DNA from: Smittium mucronatum
Taxonomy: Eukaryota; Kickxellomycota; Harpellomycetes; Harpellales; Legeriomycetaceae
Assembly (NCBI GenBank): GCA_001953115.1
Contig: LSSL01002694.1
Span: forward strand, 1-40,405
Direction of reading: 5' to 3'
Length of the DNA: 40,405 nucleotides
This document shows positions 26,851-37,549 of the stretch, in pieces. The notes beneath the pieces are model-generated. The model was not told the DNA's origin, did no database searches, and worked only from the letters and a program-made list of their open reading frames with translations. Position numbers and translations under genes: made by a program. The stretch's first letter is position 1; each line of letters opens with the position of its first letter.

Positions 26851-28218
26851 TTTCTAAACGATTCTTTCTTTTTTTCATATTTTTTAGTATAGTTTTTAAT
26901 GATGTTATCTTGCAATAAAATTCAGTGATACAAAAATGAATAAAAAGGGGTACATTGGGTCTCTGCTGAATTTTTCTTTTTGTCTGTAAATGTACTGGGA
27001 TTTCTCATTAGCTCTACTCGCATTAAGTTAAATAATCTTCTTATATAGAACACTCAGCGCCACACTTTATGGCCAAGATAAAGTTTTGATTTATACTTGA
27101 ATAAGTTACTGTTGTATTTTTTATTTCGTATAAATCGATAAAAGAGGTTATTAAAAATTTATCAAATCGGCTTAAGATGAACATAATGGTGACGAAAGGG
27201 TTATAGACCCTAATTGAAGCGTATCATCGCAACTTCTCAGTCAAATAGCAAATAGCATTTCATAGATTATTATTTTTTGTGTTTTAGATTTTGATTATGT
27301 TTTTTTTTAAAAAAAACCCCTATCTATTTGGTTGAAAGCAAGAATCAAAACCAGGGCTCTTTATTTTAATTTCGTCTAAATTTGCTACTTTCTTTTATTG
27401 AGATAACTGCATAAAAAATGAGGGGCGCTTTAAGTGTACCCTAACACATTCATTTAAACAACTTTGTACCAATTATAAACCTACACTGCAACAACCACAT
27501 CCCTAATCAAAATATCAAGTGCCTGAAATAAACTGATTTCAAACGATAATAGGAAACTTCTCGATATGCTTTAAATATACGCATTTTTACTTTTTATTTA
27601 TCGTACTGATTGCAATAAATAAATCTTTTCCCTTTTTAGGGGGATATAAGTCAGATGATCAAATATTAGATCTATGATTTTAGATCCATTTTTAGATGAT
27701 TCCCTCGAAATTGTGATTTAAGTATTTTTATCCCAATAAAATATCTTCTCAATTATAATTAGTGAGATCTTTCATAATAAATCATTGAAATTTAAAAAAT
27801 TGCGCAACAATAAAAATGTCCAGAAAAAAATGGAGATGGATCTTAGAGATAATAATAGGCGAATGATAATTTATTTTCAACATAATGCTATTATTAATTT
27901 TTATAAGTTTAATAACCAAATGAGAATACGCCTGTTTCAGAAAAATAAACCATTTGAATACATGGCCATTCGCTATTAATACAAATCAGCTTTCGTTAAA
28001 ATCAATTTTGGAAGTTGAAACGTGTAAAAAATATTCTCGTTTTCTTAGTATCGAAAGTCAAGTATTGCCTAGTTTCTGAGATCTTGGAATTAAATCGTTG
28101 TTTTCATTATAGAATCTGTATATAAATCTCTGTGAGGTTATTATTCCTAATTCTTAATAGTTGAAATTTTAATCCTAAAGATAATTCTGTAAAATACCTT
28201 TTGGAATAATTAAGAGCT
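26851..28218. other. intergenic region upstream of the peptidase-like gene
   Basis: About 1.4 kb with no gene I can support. A 5-bp hairpin, AGGGT-TATAG-ACCCT, lies at 27,197-27,211. A 64-codon open frame near 27,785-27,979 begins at TTG, is rich in K/N/R, has no recognisable domain and no good splice partners; I do not call it a gene. The last 200 bp presumably hold the promoter and 5' leader of the gene at 28,219, but no core element is convincing in such AT-rich DNA. Confidence 0.5.
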
Positions 28219-29646
28219 ATGGATAATTTAAAAAAGTTAGTTTTGAGCGTTTCGGTATTTCTACTGTTTTTCTTGGCCTATTTTGTGTATTCCACAATTA
28301 GTTTAGTGCCTAAAGATGATAGTATGATTAATTTACTTTTGGCAAATTACAACAACTTCGAAGATACTTCTATTGGAGATTTGATGACCATAGGCTTGGA
28401 TCTCTATGGGCGTGGAACTTCAGGTCAAATAGAATATGATAGCTCAATAAATTGGCTCATGGATAAAATAGAAAGGGAAAAAAATCTTATAGGCTGGACA
28501 GAGGATGCCAAAATCGATGAATGGAAAGAAGGTCCTGGATACCTTCTTTTGAGTACTCCGACAAGATTGGATCCAACATTAAATTTTACAGTGAAAGGTA
28601 TAAAGCCCTCAGTAGGAACTGGAAGCAATGGAGTTGAGGCTGATGTTATCCCTGTCAGAGGATTAAGCGAATTGGAGACTTTAGGAGAATCTGTCATTTC
28701 AGGCAATATCGTGCTTTTCTGCCAAAAATATCATCATTATGAAAGCAGTAATAATATTACCTTAATTGGTGCTCAATTTGCAGAAAAATATGGTGCTGTT
28801 GCGGTATTAATTGAATATAATGAAAATCATTATCCATATTTTCGAGAACCTGAAATTATGTACTCTTCAAGAATACCGACAGCAAAGATCGATTCCAAAG
28901 GCTCTAGTCTTATAATGAGGATGTATAACAGATACAAACAAGCACAAAATGATCCAAAAATTATAGATGCTGAAAAATTCGTAAAGCCAAGAGCCAAACT
29001 GGTTATGGAAAACAAGTATATTCCAGATGCTAAAACATCAAAGAATATAATAATAGATTTAAAGGGATCAGAAAACCCGGAAGAAATTGTATTAATAAGT
29101 GGAGCTTTTAGCTCCTCTGACAAGGTATATTATGGAATTTCCAATAGTAGTTATGTGAACGAAGCTTTTATCGGGTTTGGGGCCCTCAAGATGATAGCCA
29201 ATTTGCCTTCTCGTCCTAAGCGGACAGTTAGATTGTTGATGTGGAATAATGAGGATTATCTGGGAAGAGGTGTTCGCGAATATGTAAAGTCACATAAGGA
29301 TGAATTGAACAAGCACGTATTTTCTATGGCGATTGGAAGTGAACTTATCGACCCAAAAGATTTGAAAATTATGGGAAAAGATAAAATTGGTTCTGATTTC
29401 TCGGCTATATGGGGTGGGACTTTTAGAAAAATATCAAAACGGGGGGTATTAACTAGAGTGAAGTCTCCACCAAACTCGGGTTTATCGGATTTGTGCTATG
29501 CAGGTATTCCTTGTGGTGACTTCAAAGGCGATTACCCATACCTTTACTACATTCCTTCTGAAAATGGATATAATGATCCTAATTCCCTTCGCAATAGCGC
29601 GACAGTTGGAGCAGTATTAGCCTACATAATGGCTGATCAGCATTAA
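28219..29646 (+). CDS. carboxypeptidase Q-like M28 family protein, probable pseudoenzyme
   Basis: A 475-residue, uninterrupted reading frame, close to the roughly 470-residue length of carboxypeptidase Q (CPQ/PGCP), a secreted or lysosomal M28 metallopeptidase. Residues 6-28 are a hydrophobic signal peptide or anchor. A central protease-associated-type region follows, and residues 285-475 match the M28 catalytic fold; the RPKRTVRLLMW stretch at 332-342 resembles CPQ RPKRTLRLVLW. N-glycosylation sequons occur at N122, N179 and N309. The metal site looks lost. Where CPQ has SGHLDSWD this protein has SGAFSSSD (294-301), so the zinc histidine is Ala296. The bridging Asp-Asp is replaced by Ser/Asn near 308-312. 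The EE pair is E345-D346. The following metal-binding Asp aligns with Gly373. The C-terminal histidine region reads YYIPSENG (443-450) with no His. A non-catalytic role is inferred; misalignment of the Asp positions is possible. It has no introns, unlike its neighbours, so it may be a retrocopy. A candidate AATAAA lies at 29,767. Confidence 0.85.
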   Translation: MDNLKKLVLSVSVFLLFFLAYFVYSTISLVPKDDSMINLLLANYNNFEDTSIGDLMTIGLDLYGRGTSGQIEYDSSINWLMDKIEREKNLIGWTEDAKIDEWKEGPGYLLLSTPTRLDPTLNFTVKGIKPSVGTGSNGVEADVIPVRGLSELETLGESVISGNIVLFCQKYHHYESSNNITLIGAQFAEKYGAVAVLIEYNENHYPYFREPEIMYSSRIPTAKIDSKGSSLIMRMYNRYKQAQNDPKIIDAEKFVKPRAKLVMENKYIPDAKTSKNIIIDLKGSENPEEIVLISGAFSSSDKVYYGISNSSYVNEAFIGFGALKMIANLPSRPKRTVRLLMWNNEDYLGRGVREYVKSHKDELNKHVFSMAIGSELIDPKDLKIMGKDKIGSDFSAIWGGTFRKISKRGVLTRVKSPPNSGLSDLCYAGIPCGDFKGDYPYLYYIPSENGYNDPNSLRNSATVGAVLAYIMADQH

Positions 29647-31460
29647 TAGATAATCTCCTCGTAATCTACTTGGATTATATATTAATTGAATTTATCTGTT
29701 CTTATTATCCTATGGGAATGCGAATCAGTGCTAAGAGGATATATAGTGATTGACTATCCTTATAATAATAAATATCAGTTATATTATTTATGTTTGGTGT
29801 TAATTTCCTTATTGAGATACTTATAATATCAAAATATTTTTAGCATTTTTGGCGGGATTTTTATTCCAAGTAATTTTTATTGGAACGATTTTTTATTAAT
29901 TGGTCAATTTTGCCGACAAGATTGTATAAAATTGAAATTAAGAATAATTTTAAGCAACCAAATTAATGCATCACTCCTTCACAAACTTTTTAAAGAATGA
30001 TTTAATATTAAATCAGATTTCTAAAATTTCAATCAACAAAAACTATAAATATAAGGCAATGTTTCTTAATTTAGAATTTCAAATTTTTATGGAAAGGGTT
30101 GGGGGTATTAAATAAAAACTCGAATAAACTTTAAAGATAAGATAAAACATTTGATTATTGAATAATTTGCATAGTAAGTAATTTGTATTGTTCAATTTTA
30201 CAGGCAATATTTTGGACTTTTCAATATTATATTCATTATTAACTCTATGAAATATTGGTATTAATAACATATTAAATATACATAGAGCTAAGAAACACTA
30301 TTCCATACAAATCTAAAAATTAAAATTAACTTATTGAACATGAATATTTCGATAATAGATAGTTAAAAAAATTCGAAGAAAAAATCTAGTGATTTTACAA
30401 AATTATAACATTTTTTTTTTTAGCAAAAATTAACCCCTCCTTCCCCCTTCGTTGTTTACAATCATTTTGATTCGGGGGTAAAATTATTTTAGCTAAAGCA
30501 GGTAAGAGTTCATAAGGATAGTTATGCTATGATCTTGACTTTGGTATATAAAAACAACATCCTCTATAGAAAATAAGGTATTTTGGTTAGTGGAAATGAA
30601 TTTTTTTAAAGCTTTTTACTAAAATGGAGTCATTGAAAGATTCATCTGTTGACCACATTTGAATTCCAGTTCTGAACATATTCTTAACATAATATAATGC
30701 ATTTGGGCCTTAGAGAGAAAAAATATTTGAAATTTGAAACCAATGGTTAAAGATAATGCTACCTAATATTATGGTTTGAAGTTTGTAGCCATTTGTACTG
30801 ATATTTCATATTTCGCTTGGAATATTATTTAATTTTTTATTTCAGATCAATGTAAATCACAAAAGAAATCGCTTGGATTATGCATATTTTTTTGAGTACA
30901 ATACTGAAATAAACAAGTTTTATTAAAGGCTGCATATACTGATAAAAATATATTTGCAGGTTTTATTTTTATATCTAGTTCCTAATTTGAATCATGGAAT
31001 ACTCTTTAAATATATCGATCCAAATTTAATTCAGGGATTATATTTAAATAAAGACAACAATTTTCTTATTCTTAAAACTTATTTTTAAAGAGGTTTTTCT
31101 GTTTTTTTCTAAATTTTTCATCTGCAAACAATTTACTGCGAAAAAAAAAGCAAAAAAATAGTAGTTTAGCCAAACCTATTGCTACTCAAACCCAATTTAC
31201 CGGGGTTAAACTCTAATGCATAAACATAACTTCAACAATTCCATGTAGAAAACACATTCAAATAAATATGAAAGGTGGAATGAGCGTATAAAAGTTTTAG
31301 TTTTTATCGGATAACATTGGAAAGCTATTGGAAGGGTTATGCAATAAAAATTTACCTAGGTACAAATGAGTATTAGCAAATGTTAAGACGAAAAAGACCA
31401 TTTACAAAAAAGGTGTTATATTTTCGTGGAATATTTGGGAGTTGCTAAATCTAGCAATAG
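29647..31460. other. intergenic region between peptidase-like gene and kanadaptin
   Basis: About 1.8 kb without a supportable gene. The first 130 bp probably include the 3' UTR of the upstream gene, with AATAAA at 29,767-29,772. The rest is AT-rich with a few C-rich patches near 30,430. CCTATTGCTA at 31,175-31,184 is the exact reverse complement of TAGCAATAGG at 31,452-31,461, which abuts the structured element that follows. A small minus-strand open frame at 30,079-30,270 has no domain and is not called. Confidence 0.5.
29767..29772 (+). terminator. candidate poly(A) signal of the peptidase-like gene
   Basis: AATAAA about 120 bp after the stop codon. The motif is common by chance in AT-rich DNA, so this rests mainly on position. 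Confidence 0.35.
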
Positions 31461-31546
31461 GGCCGCCAAAATCTCTTTTAGAGCTAAAAGCATGAATATT
31501 AGATTCAAGCCAGCTAATCAACTCTGGTTAAGCTATTTTGGCAGCC
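31461..31546. repeat. 86-bp multi-stem element upstream of kanadaptin
   Basis: GGCCGCCAAAAT at 31,461-31,472 pairs with ATTTTGGCAGCC at 31,535-31,546 at 11 of 12 positions. Inside, CTTTTAG at 31,475-31,481 pairs with CTAAAAG at 31,484-31,490, and AGCTAA near 31,513 pairs with TTAAGCT near 31,528 with one bulge. The unit therefore folds into a closed structure with two inner arms. It ends about 190 bp before the kanadaptin ATG, so it could lie in its promoter or 5' UTR. Options are a structured RNA, a small foldback element or a regulatory cruciform. No tRNA boxes are convincing. Confidence 0.65.
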
Positions 31547-31733
31547 AATAAATAGTGTGCGCAGATAAATAAGTACATATTCAAACTACAAAATGTTTAA
31601 TAATTTTCCTGAATTGGAAAGATTGACAGACTAAAGTGTCCTGTAATAATTGAATACCAAAATAACTAATATTTTCGACGAGCGTTTTTGAAGCTATATC
31701 TTTTAAATAACCTTAGTCAAATCTAACTACACA

Positions 31734-34530
31734 ATGTTTATAGAACCCGAAATTCCTTTGAAGAAAAAGAAAACTCCAAGCGAATCTGGCGTTCAAAACG
31801 CTCCCATTGAAGATTCTACAAAAACAGAACGCGATGTTGTAAATACGATTAATTCCATTCCAGAAAGTGCTATGGGTCCGCCGGTTTCGGAAGGTGCTGA
31901 AAAAAAAACCACAATGACATTTCCTAAACTGGATTATAAACCCCCAGAAAATCGTGAATATCCTGTAAGGGATTACTTTCTAGAAGTCTTGAAACAGGGA
32001 GTTTTGATTGAAACTATAAATTTTCCAAGAGATCAAGACTACTTTGTAGCAGGTAAAATACTTTAAGTCATTAATTCTTTTATTCAATAATATTTTTTCC
32101 ATCTAAAAGTTTTTCGTGTAGATTTTATAGAAAAATAAACTCTTTTTTTGAAGCATGTTTTCTTTTTTATAAAAAAAAAAATTCTCGATATAATGTGGTA
32201 ATGATTTTTTTATAGGTCGTTTACCAAATTGCGACATTATTTTGGAACATCAGGTAAAACTATGTGCATTTTTCAGCATATCATTAATAATAAATTCTGT
32301 CCTATTTTAATTAAAGCTTTTTTTTAAAAAAAAAAATGACATTATATTAGTCAGCATCCAGATACCATTCTGTCATACAATTCTGTCAGGATGGGGAGGC
32401 TTACATATACGATTTAAATAGCAGCCACAAAACATTTTTGAATAAAACAGAAATCCCACCAAACAAACTTATCAAATTAAAAGTTGGTGATCAGATCCGT
32501 TTTGGTTTCAGCTCAAGAATATATCTTTTTAGCACTGACGATATAGAATACATTGAAAGTTTACAAAACGATCAAGAATCGAAACGAAAGCAACTATTAG
32601 ACAGATCTAAAGCCCTCTTACAAAGTAAAGTTGAACAGAGTAGTTCTGAAACCTCGAAAAGCTCTGAGGATTTAGTATCATGGTATTACATTCAAAATAG
32701 TATTTTTTGAAAATCAATTTGTTTAAATTCCGTTTTTTTAGGGGATTTTCAGAAGATGCTGTGGAATCTGGTTCTTTTATTGAAACGACAGCAAATCCCG
32801 ATTGGGAAAAAAACTCGGAGGCTTTCTACTACTCAGATCCCAAGAATGTTCTACTCAGATTTTTGGAGGTTTTTATATTTTTTAAAGCTAAGAGCCTATT
32901 TTATAATGATTTTTTTCTTGAATTTTGCTTGTCTATTTTCATGCAGAAACATGGACTTTCCCCTGAATTTGAAACTAGCTACGAAAACGATACCAAACTG
33001 TTTACATCTAGGTTTTTTTTCCCATTCCAAATATATATTAAACCCATTTAGTTTTTTTCGAAAATATTATGTTCATCTTCTTGATTCCAATTAATTAATT
33101 ATTACTTTAATTGTAAATAGGATCCCAATTCCAATAAAAGATGAAAATGGGGAAAATGTGTATGGGATTGGAAGTAGCTCAAAGAAAAAGTATTATTACT
33201 ATCTTATTATATATGTAGCCCTATGTTATTTCGTGGATGAATTTCTTTTTTTTTTACAAACTAAATATTCATTTCTTTTCCTGTTTTTCAAGATCCTCAC
33301 AGACATTAGCAGCCCTCAACGCATGTGAACTTATAGACAGAGCCGGACTGTTCAAATCTAAAATTGGTATTTTTCAAATTTATATCCCCATCAATTTACT
33401 CTTTTTACTTGTATCTTGATTATATCAATACCATTTTCTTATTAAATTAGACGATAATGACCCCAGAAAGACTTTAAAAAACTATCAAGGTGATGATGAT
33501 GAGGATGATGACGACATTTATTACGACAGAACTGAAAAAAAAGGTTTTTATTTTTTCATTTATTCTAAATTTAGCCCTTTGTTGGTGCAGATTCTTTATA
33601 AGTTTCGGTTTGTACGAAATATGATTTACAAAAGACTAAAACTTTTCTGGTATAGAGATAGCTCACAAATCACCCCTAACCTTTCAAGATCTTCAAAGGA
33701 TGGAACTAGAAATCAAGAATAATATCGAGGCAGTTCTTAAAGACATTGCTAAAGATTCCAAGAGTAACATTTAACAACTATATTCAATTTCTTGAATAAA
33801 AAAAGAAGCAACTTTTATTAGCTCTTATAACTATATCATTTTTAACAGTTTGTTTTTTTTTTTCGTAAAGAGCTATCCCAATTAGAAATACAGATTGAAA
33901 AAATCGACGACGATTTGGACTCTTATGTGTTGAATTTGCAAAAGGATTCTTTAGCAGAAAGTATATCAACACTAAACGCAAAATTGTCGAAACTGGAAAA
34001 TGTAGTCACAAACTTTGATATTAATAGATTTAGAAATTTAATTTTTATTTATTGGCTAGGATTTATCAAATAATTACAAGTTGATGGATATGGCAAAACC
34101 CAAAACAAGTGCAGATATGGCTAAAACTTTAGATCATAATAATTACAAAGTTAACAAAGTTGAAACTAAAAAGGTACAAAAAAAGGATAATGGTGTTCAC
34201 TCCGCGCTTGTGGATTTTATCGTCGCAGCAAAGGTTGATGTAAATAATAACTCAGAATCAGAGAAGAGCGTTAGGGATGAGCACTCCGCAAATATTGAGA
34301 CTGATAAAATACTTGAAGCCCGAAATGAGGATGAAGGAAACATCAGCAAAAAAAGGAAATTGGGGCCCACTTCGTTACCCCTAGATCATGGAAAAGATGA
34401 TATTGAAAAAAGTAATATTAACAGAGCTGATAACCTGAAGGTTTTGGAAGATGTGAATGAAAGCTGGGTGCCGCCAAAAGGTCAATCGGGAGATGGAAGG
34501 ACATCACTTAACGACAAATTTGGATATTGA
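31734..34530 (+). CDS. SLC4A1AP: kanadaptin (FHA and dsRBD-like domain protein)
   Basis: Eleven coding exons join in frame to 608 residues: 31734-32052, 32216-32253, 32351-32682, 32742-32868, 32947-33011, 33121-33189, 33293-33366, 33451-33543, 33656-33763, 33871-34001, 34060-34530. All ten introns are GT-AG and 58-163 bp long. An FHA domain spans about residues 80-175, with G107-R108, SRYH at 122-125 and DLNSSHKTFLN at 140-150. A kanadaptin-type dsRBD-like domain follows at about 260-345, then an acidic DDDEDDDD stretch before YYDR, a coiled-coil-prone Lys/Leu region, and the diagnostic C-terminus WVPPKGQSGDGRTSLNDKFG. Human kanadaptin has WVPPEGQSGDGRTHLNDKYG there. The family is linked to nuclear RNA processing and was first described as an anion-exchanger adaptor. 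It is shorter than the vertebrate protein (about 740-800 residues). In the FHA domain the usual Gly of the HGT motif is Lys146. Exon 2 is only 38 bp. The last intron is chosen because it restores the KLMDMAKPKT motif, like human GLIKIVKPAE. Confidence 0.95.
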
Positions 34531-34604
34531 TATTAATATTAAAAATACTATTCTTCTAGCTGGATTAACTTTTTCATTATTTGACAAAAGAAAGTATTAA
34601 CGGC
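34531..34604. other. 74-bp gap between convergent stop codons
   Basis: Kanadaptin ends in TGA at 34,530, and the opposite-strand gene ends in TAA at 34,605. I see no AATAAA on either strand inside the gap, so the two 3' UTRs very likely overlap as antisense transcripts. Confidence 0.7.
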
Positions 34605-35618
34605 TTATAGATCTGGTCTTATTTGTTTAATTTGTTGGTCCATAGGCTGGGTTTGATTAGATCTTTTTCTAGTCTTGAGAAGGATTAGACTTTTTTGAAG
34701 TTGATAGAGAGGTTTTTTAAAACTGATTCGGTTTAAAATTTTTAGTTGATCCATATCATCCTTGAGATCTAACTTTACTGATGTTAGAGTTCTTCCTGAA
34801 GTTGAAAGGGATTTATTAGATTTGTTTAATCTCTCCAAAATACTGCGATTACTATCATTGCAGAATTTCATGTCCAAAGTTATACTATTGTAAAAGTTCA
34901 TGATTATAGTGAGATAGTACTTTGAAGCTATTGAAAAAACGCAAGTTAAATAAAATGGTTTGAAAAAAATAAAAAGTAAAGAACAAGTTCCATTAAAAAG
35001 ATAATAAAGCTAAAAAAAAAGTGAATAAAGTTTCTAACCTTTTTTGCAAAGCTCGTGATTGATATTTAGAAACCTGCTTGAACTGTTTGAAGAGCTTTTA
35101 GACAAATTGTTAAGGATAGATTTCCTTCTCATAAAATTGGATGGATCGTAGGGGTAATTCTTGATTTTGTTATCGTACTCGCTGTAAAACAGGGGGTTTC
35201 CCGGAAACAATTGGAGGGAAGAGGAGGAAACGTCTCTTTGGCCGTAGTAATAGCTGGAAAAGAAAGGCGACGAGGGAAGTTTTGTACTATCGGAACCTAA
35301 TTGCTTGATGTTGACTACGCTTCGGCTACTGCCACCGAGACTGTTTGGATTTTCAGCAGTTAGAGTGGGGCTTTTGGGAATATGGCTGCTACTAACCGAT
35401 CTCTGATTCTTATCGAAATGGGGACCATCTCGATACAGCAAACCTTCTAGATTGGATATAGTTGGAGATTCGATACCATCTACTTGCTGCATTGAGCGAG
35501 AGCTCGAGTAAAATTTTGGAAACTGCAGATTAACAGCGTCATCATCCTGACTTGTATTGATTTTTAGTTGGGGATTCTTGGCTTTATCGCTTCGGGAGGG
35601 TTTTATTCCTGGAAGCAT
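34605..35618 (-). CDS. serine-rich protein with tentative KxDL motif
   Basis: Two exons on the minus strand, 35618-35039 and 34927-34605, join across a 111-bp GT-AG intron (phase 1) to give 300 residues. The start is the ATG at 35,618; the frame is open further upstream to 35,705 but has no other ATG. Residues 1-190 are polar, rich in Ser, Asn, Pro and Tyr, and probably disordered. The C-terminal third, spanning the junction, is helical in character. It contains SGRTLTSVKLDLKDDMDQL (about 237-255), which fits the RTLxxxKxDL pattern of KxDL proteins (human KXD1: RTLVDMKRDL), with KLDL at 245-248. KXD1 belongs to the BORC complex of lysosome positioning. The match is short, and the long N-terminal extension and C-terminal basic tail are not typical, so the family call is weak. 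The gene is convergent with kanadaptin. Confidence 0.75.
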
Positions 35619-36256
35619 TCCAGATAAATTATATGGGAAAAGATGTACAGATAAGTATGAGAATGAAGCTATGGAATATATAACCTCACCCTTTCGGTTT
35701 ACCAAGGTTTAAATTAGCAGAAATAGGAAAGAAATGCAAAGATTTCTATTAAAAATCAGAATTATACCTCAGACCTCTTTAGTTTCTTTTCGAAGCGAAT
35801 ATGGATTTGGCTTATGAAGAGGGAGATATATGGAATAACCAATGAAATTAAATATCAGAAAATGGCCTGAATTATTTATTGGCTGAAAAAAAGGCGACAT
35901 ATTTAAAGAACAGTACGAAAATTATAGACTATAACCCAAAATGACATTAGCTTAAAAATAATGAAAAAAAAAACATAAAACATAAAACATAAAACAAGCT
36001 CAGGAATATGAAAAAAAAGATTAAATTAAAACAAAATTCCGATATCCATAACTCCCTATTAAATATAAAAATTATTAACAAAAAAGAACATGCACAGCAG
36101 AAGTGTGGTGTAATTGGAATAAAGTATAACGTAGAATTACATTTTATTAAAACTTATAATTCCCCAATTCTTTGGAGTGTATTTGGCCCAAGTTATGAAA
36201 AAAACAGAAATAGACGGTATTCAAGAGAAAAACAACGAAACTAAAACCACATTTTC
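35619..36256. other. intergenic region between two minus-strand genes
   Basis: About 640 bp. It should hold the promoter of the gene ending at 34,605 and the 3' UTR of the thiolase gene. A minus-strand AATAAA lies at 36,148-36,143, about 110 bp past the thiolase stop. A short heptamer array, ACATAAA x3, lies near 35,973-35,995. GTGAGG follows AAAGG on the minus strand near 35,690 and could be a 5' UTR splice donor. A plus-strand 78-codon frame at 36,008-36,244 is basic, lacks any domain and is rejected. Confidence 0.5.
36143..36148 (-). terminator. candidate poly(A) signal of the thiolase gene
   Basis: AATAAA on the minus strand about 110 bp downstream of the thiolase stop codon. Supported by position only. 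Confidence 0.4.
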
Positions 36257-37549
36257 TCAAAGCTGCATGTTTTCAATTACGATAGCAATACCTTGACCAC
36301 CGCCAATGCAGGCAGAACCTATAGCCCATCTCTTTTTGGTAGCTATAAGTCTATGTGCCAAATGAGTCATTATGCGAGCTCCAGAGGCACCGAGTGGGTG
36401 TCCAATTGAAATGGCACCGCCACAGACATTGGTTTTATGCATATCAACATCAATTTCTTTACTAACAGCAAGAACCTGAGCAGAAAAAGCCTCGTTAATT
36501 TCGATGATATCCATTTCATCGAGAGTCTTGTTTGCTTTCAATAGAGCTCCGCGAATGGCATCAGCGGGACCGATTCCCATAATTGATGGCTCAACACCAA
36601 CCACGTGGTAAGAAACGATGCGTGACATTGGAGTAAGATTGTGCTTATTACAAGCGGATTCTGAAGCTACAACCAGGGCTGCAGCACCATCGCAAATCCC
36701 AGAAGCGCTAGCAGCAGTCACAACGCCATCTTTTAAGAATACAGGCTTAAGTTTTGAGAGAACCTGTACAGTTGAAGTGGGGCGAGGATGTTCATCAGTA
36801 GCAAACATCTCAGGACCCTTCCTAGACTTAAGCTCAATAGGGACAATCTCTCTGTCAAACACATGCTCATCGTTGGCTATTATTAACATTGAAATTTAAG
36901 GAACCCGAATTTTTAACAAAAAAAATTGAAATATGGAATAATTACCGAGCTTCCAGCGAATTTGACTTTGAACAGAGTATTCGTCAGACATTTCACGGGT
37001 AATATTATACATTTTTGCCAGGTTCTCAGCAGTAATCCCCATGGGCACATGAGTAGGATACCTGTCAGTCAAAGCACTAACTAAAGAATCCTCCAAATTG
37101 TGATTTTCAGGGCCGAATTTCATTCCCCAACGAGCATCGCGTATGACAAAGGGGGCCTGAGACATACTCTCTGAACCACCAACAAGTGAAATCTCAGAAT
37201 CACCGGCTTTGATTTCTTGGACAGCATTCACAATAGCTTGGAAGCCAGACCCACATAGTCTATTAACACCAAGAGCAGGGACCTGAATAGGAAGACCGGC
37301 TTTAAGAGCTGCATGGCGAGGCAGATAACAGGCATCGTTTGAAGTCTGGAGAACATTTCCGAAAATCGAAGAGCTAAATACTGAAGCCTTAGATTCAGGG
37401 TCTCTAGCAGCTTCTTGGAACTTAGTGGGCAGATCGGCAATAGCACCATTAGAAGCAATAGCAGCCAAATCAGTTGCAGACATAGCCTTTAATTTGCCGC
37501 CAAAAGCTCCGAACGGAGTCCTCTTAGCTGATACTATAAAACTCTGCAT
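36257..37549 (-). CDS. ACAA2: mitochondrial 3-ketoacyl-CoA thiolase
   Basis: Two exons, 37549-36946 and 36876-36257, join across a 69-bp GT-AG intron to encode 407 residues. The intron restores QIRWKLANDEHVF, matching human ACAA2 QQRWKAAND. The enzyme cleaves 3-ketoacyl-CoA with CoA to acetyl-CoA and a shortened acyl-CoA, the last step of mitochondrial beta-oxidation. All catalytic motifs are present: nucleophile Cys99 in NRLCGSGFQ, NEAF at 329-332, His361 in GHPLGASGAR and Cys391 in GSACIGGGQG. The N-terminus begins directly at the fold (MQSFIVSAKRTPFGAFGG), as in ACAA2, whose targeting signal is not cleaved; there is no C-terminal peroxisomal SKL. Similarity to ACAA2 exceeds that to ACAT or peroxisomal ACAA1 by motif (ALGVNRLCGSGFQ, NLEDSL, MGITAENLA). 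An insertion of about ten residues near 40-58 explains the length above the usual 397. Confidence 0.96.

Noticed and set aside
27785..27979. 64-codon plus-strand frame beginning at TTG
   Set aside because: Non-ATG start, lysine/asparagine-rich, no domain and no credible splice sites.
28425..29123. Minus-strand frames of 93 and 97 codons inside the peptidase-like gene
   Set aside because: Antisense shadows of a well-supported coding sequence.
35619..35705. Upstream in-frame extension of the KxDL-like protein (TTG at 35,705)
   Set aside because: No ATG before 35,618 in this frame, and the extension contains a likely 5' UTR splice donor (GTGAGG).
36008..36244. Plus-strand 78-codon basic frame
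   Set aside because: Lies in the thiolase 3' region, no domain, composition expected from AT-rich DNA.
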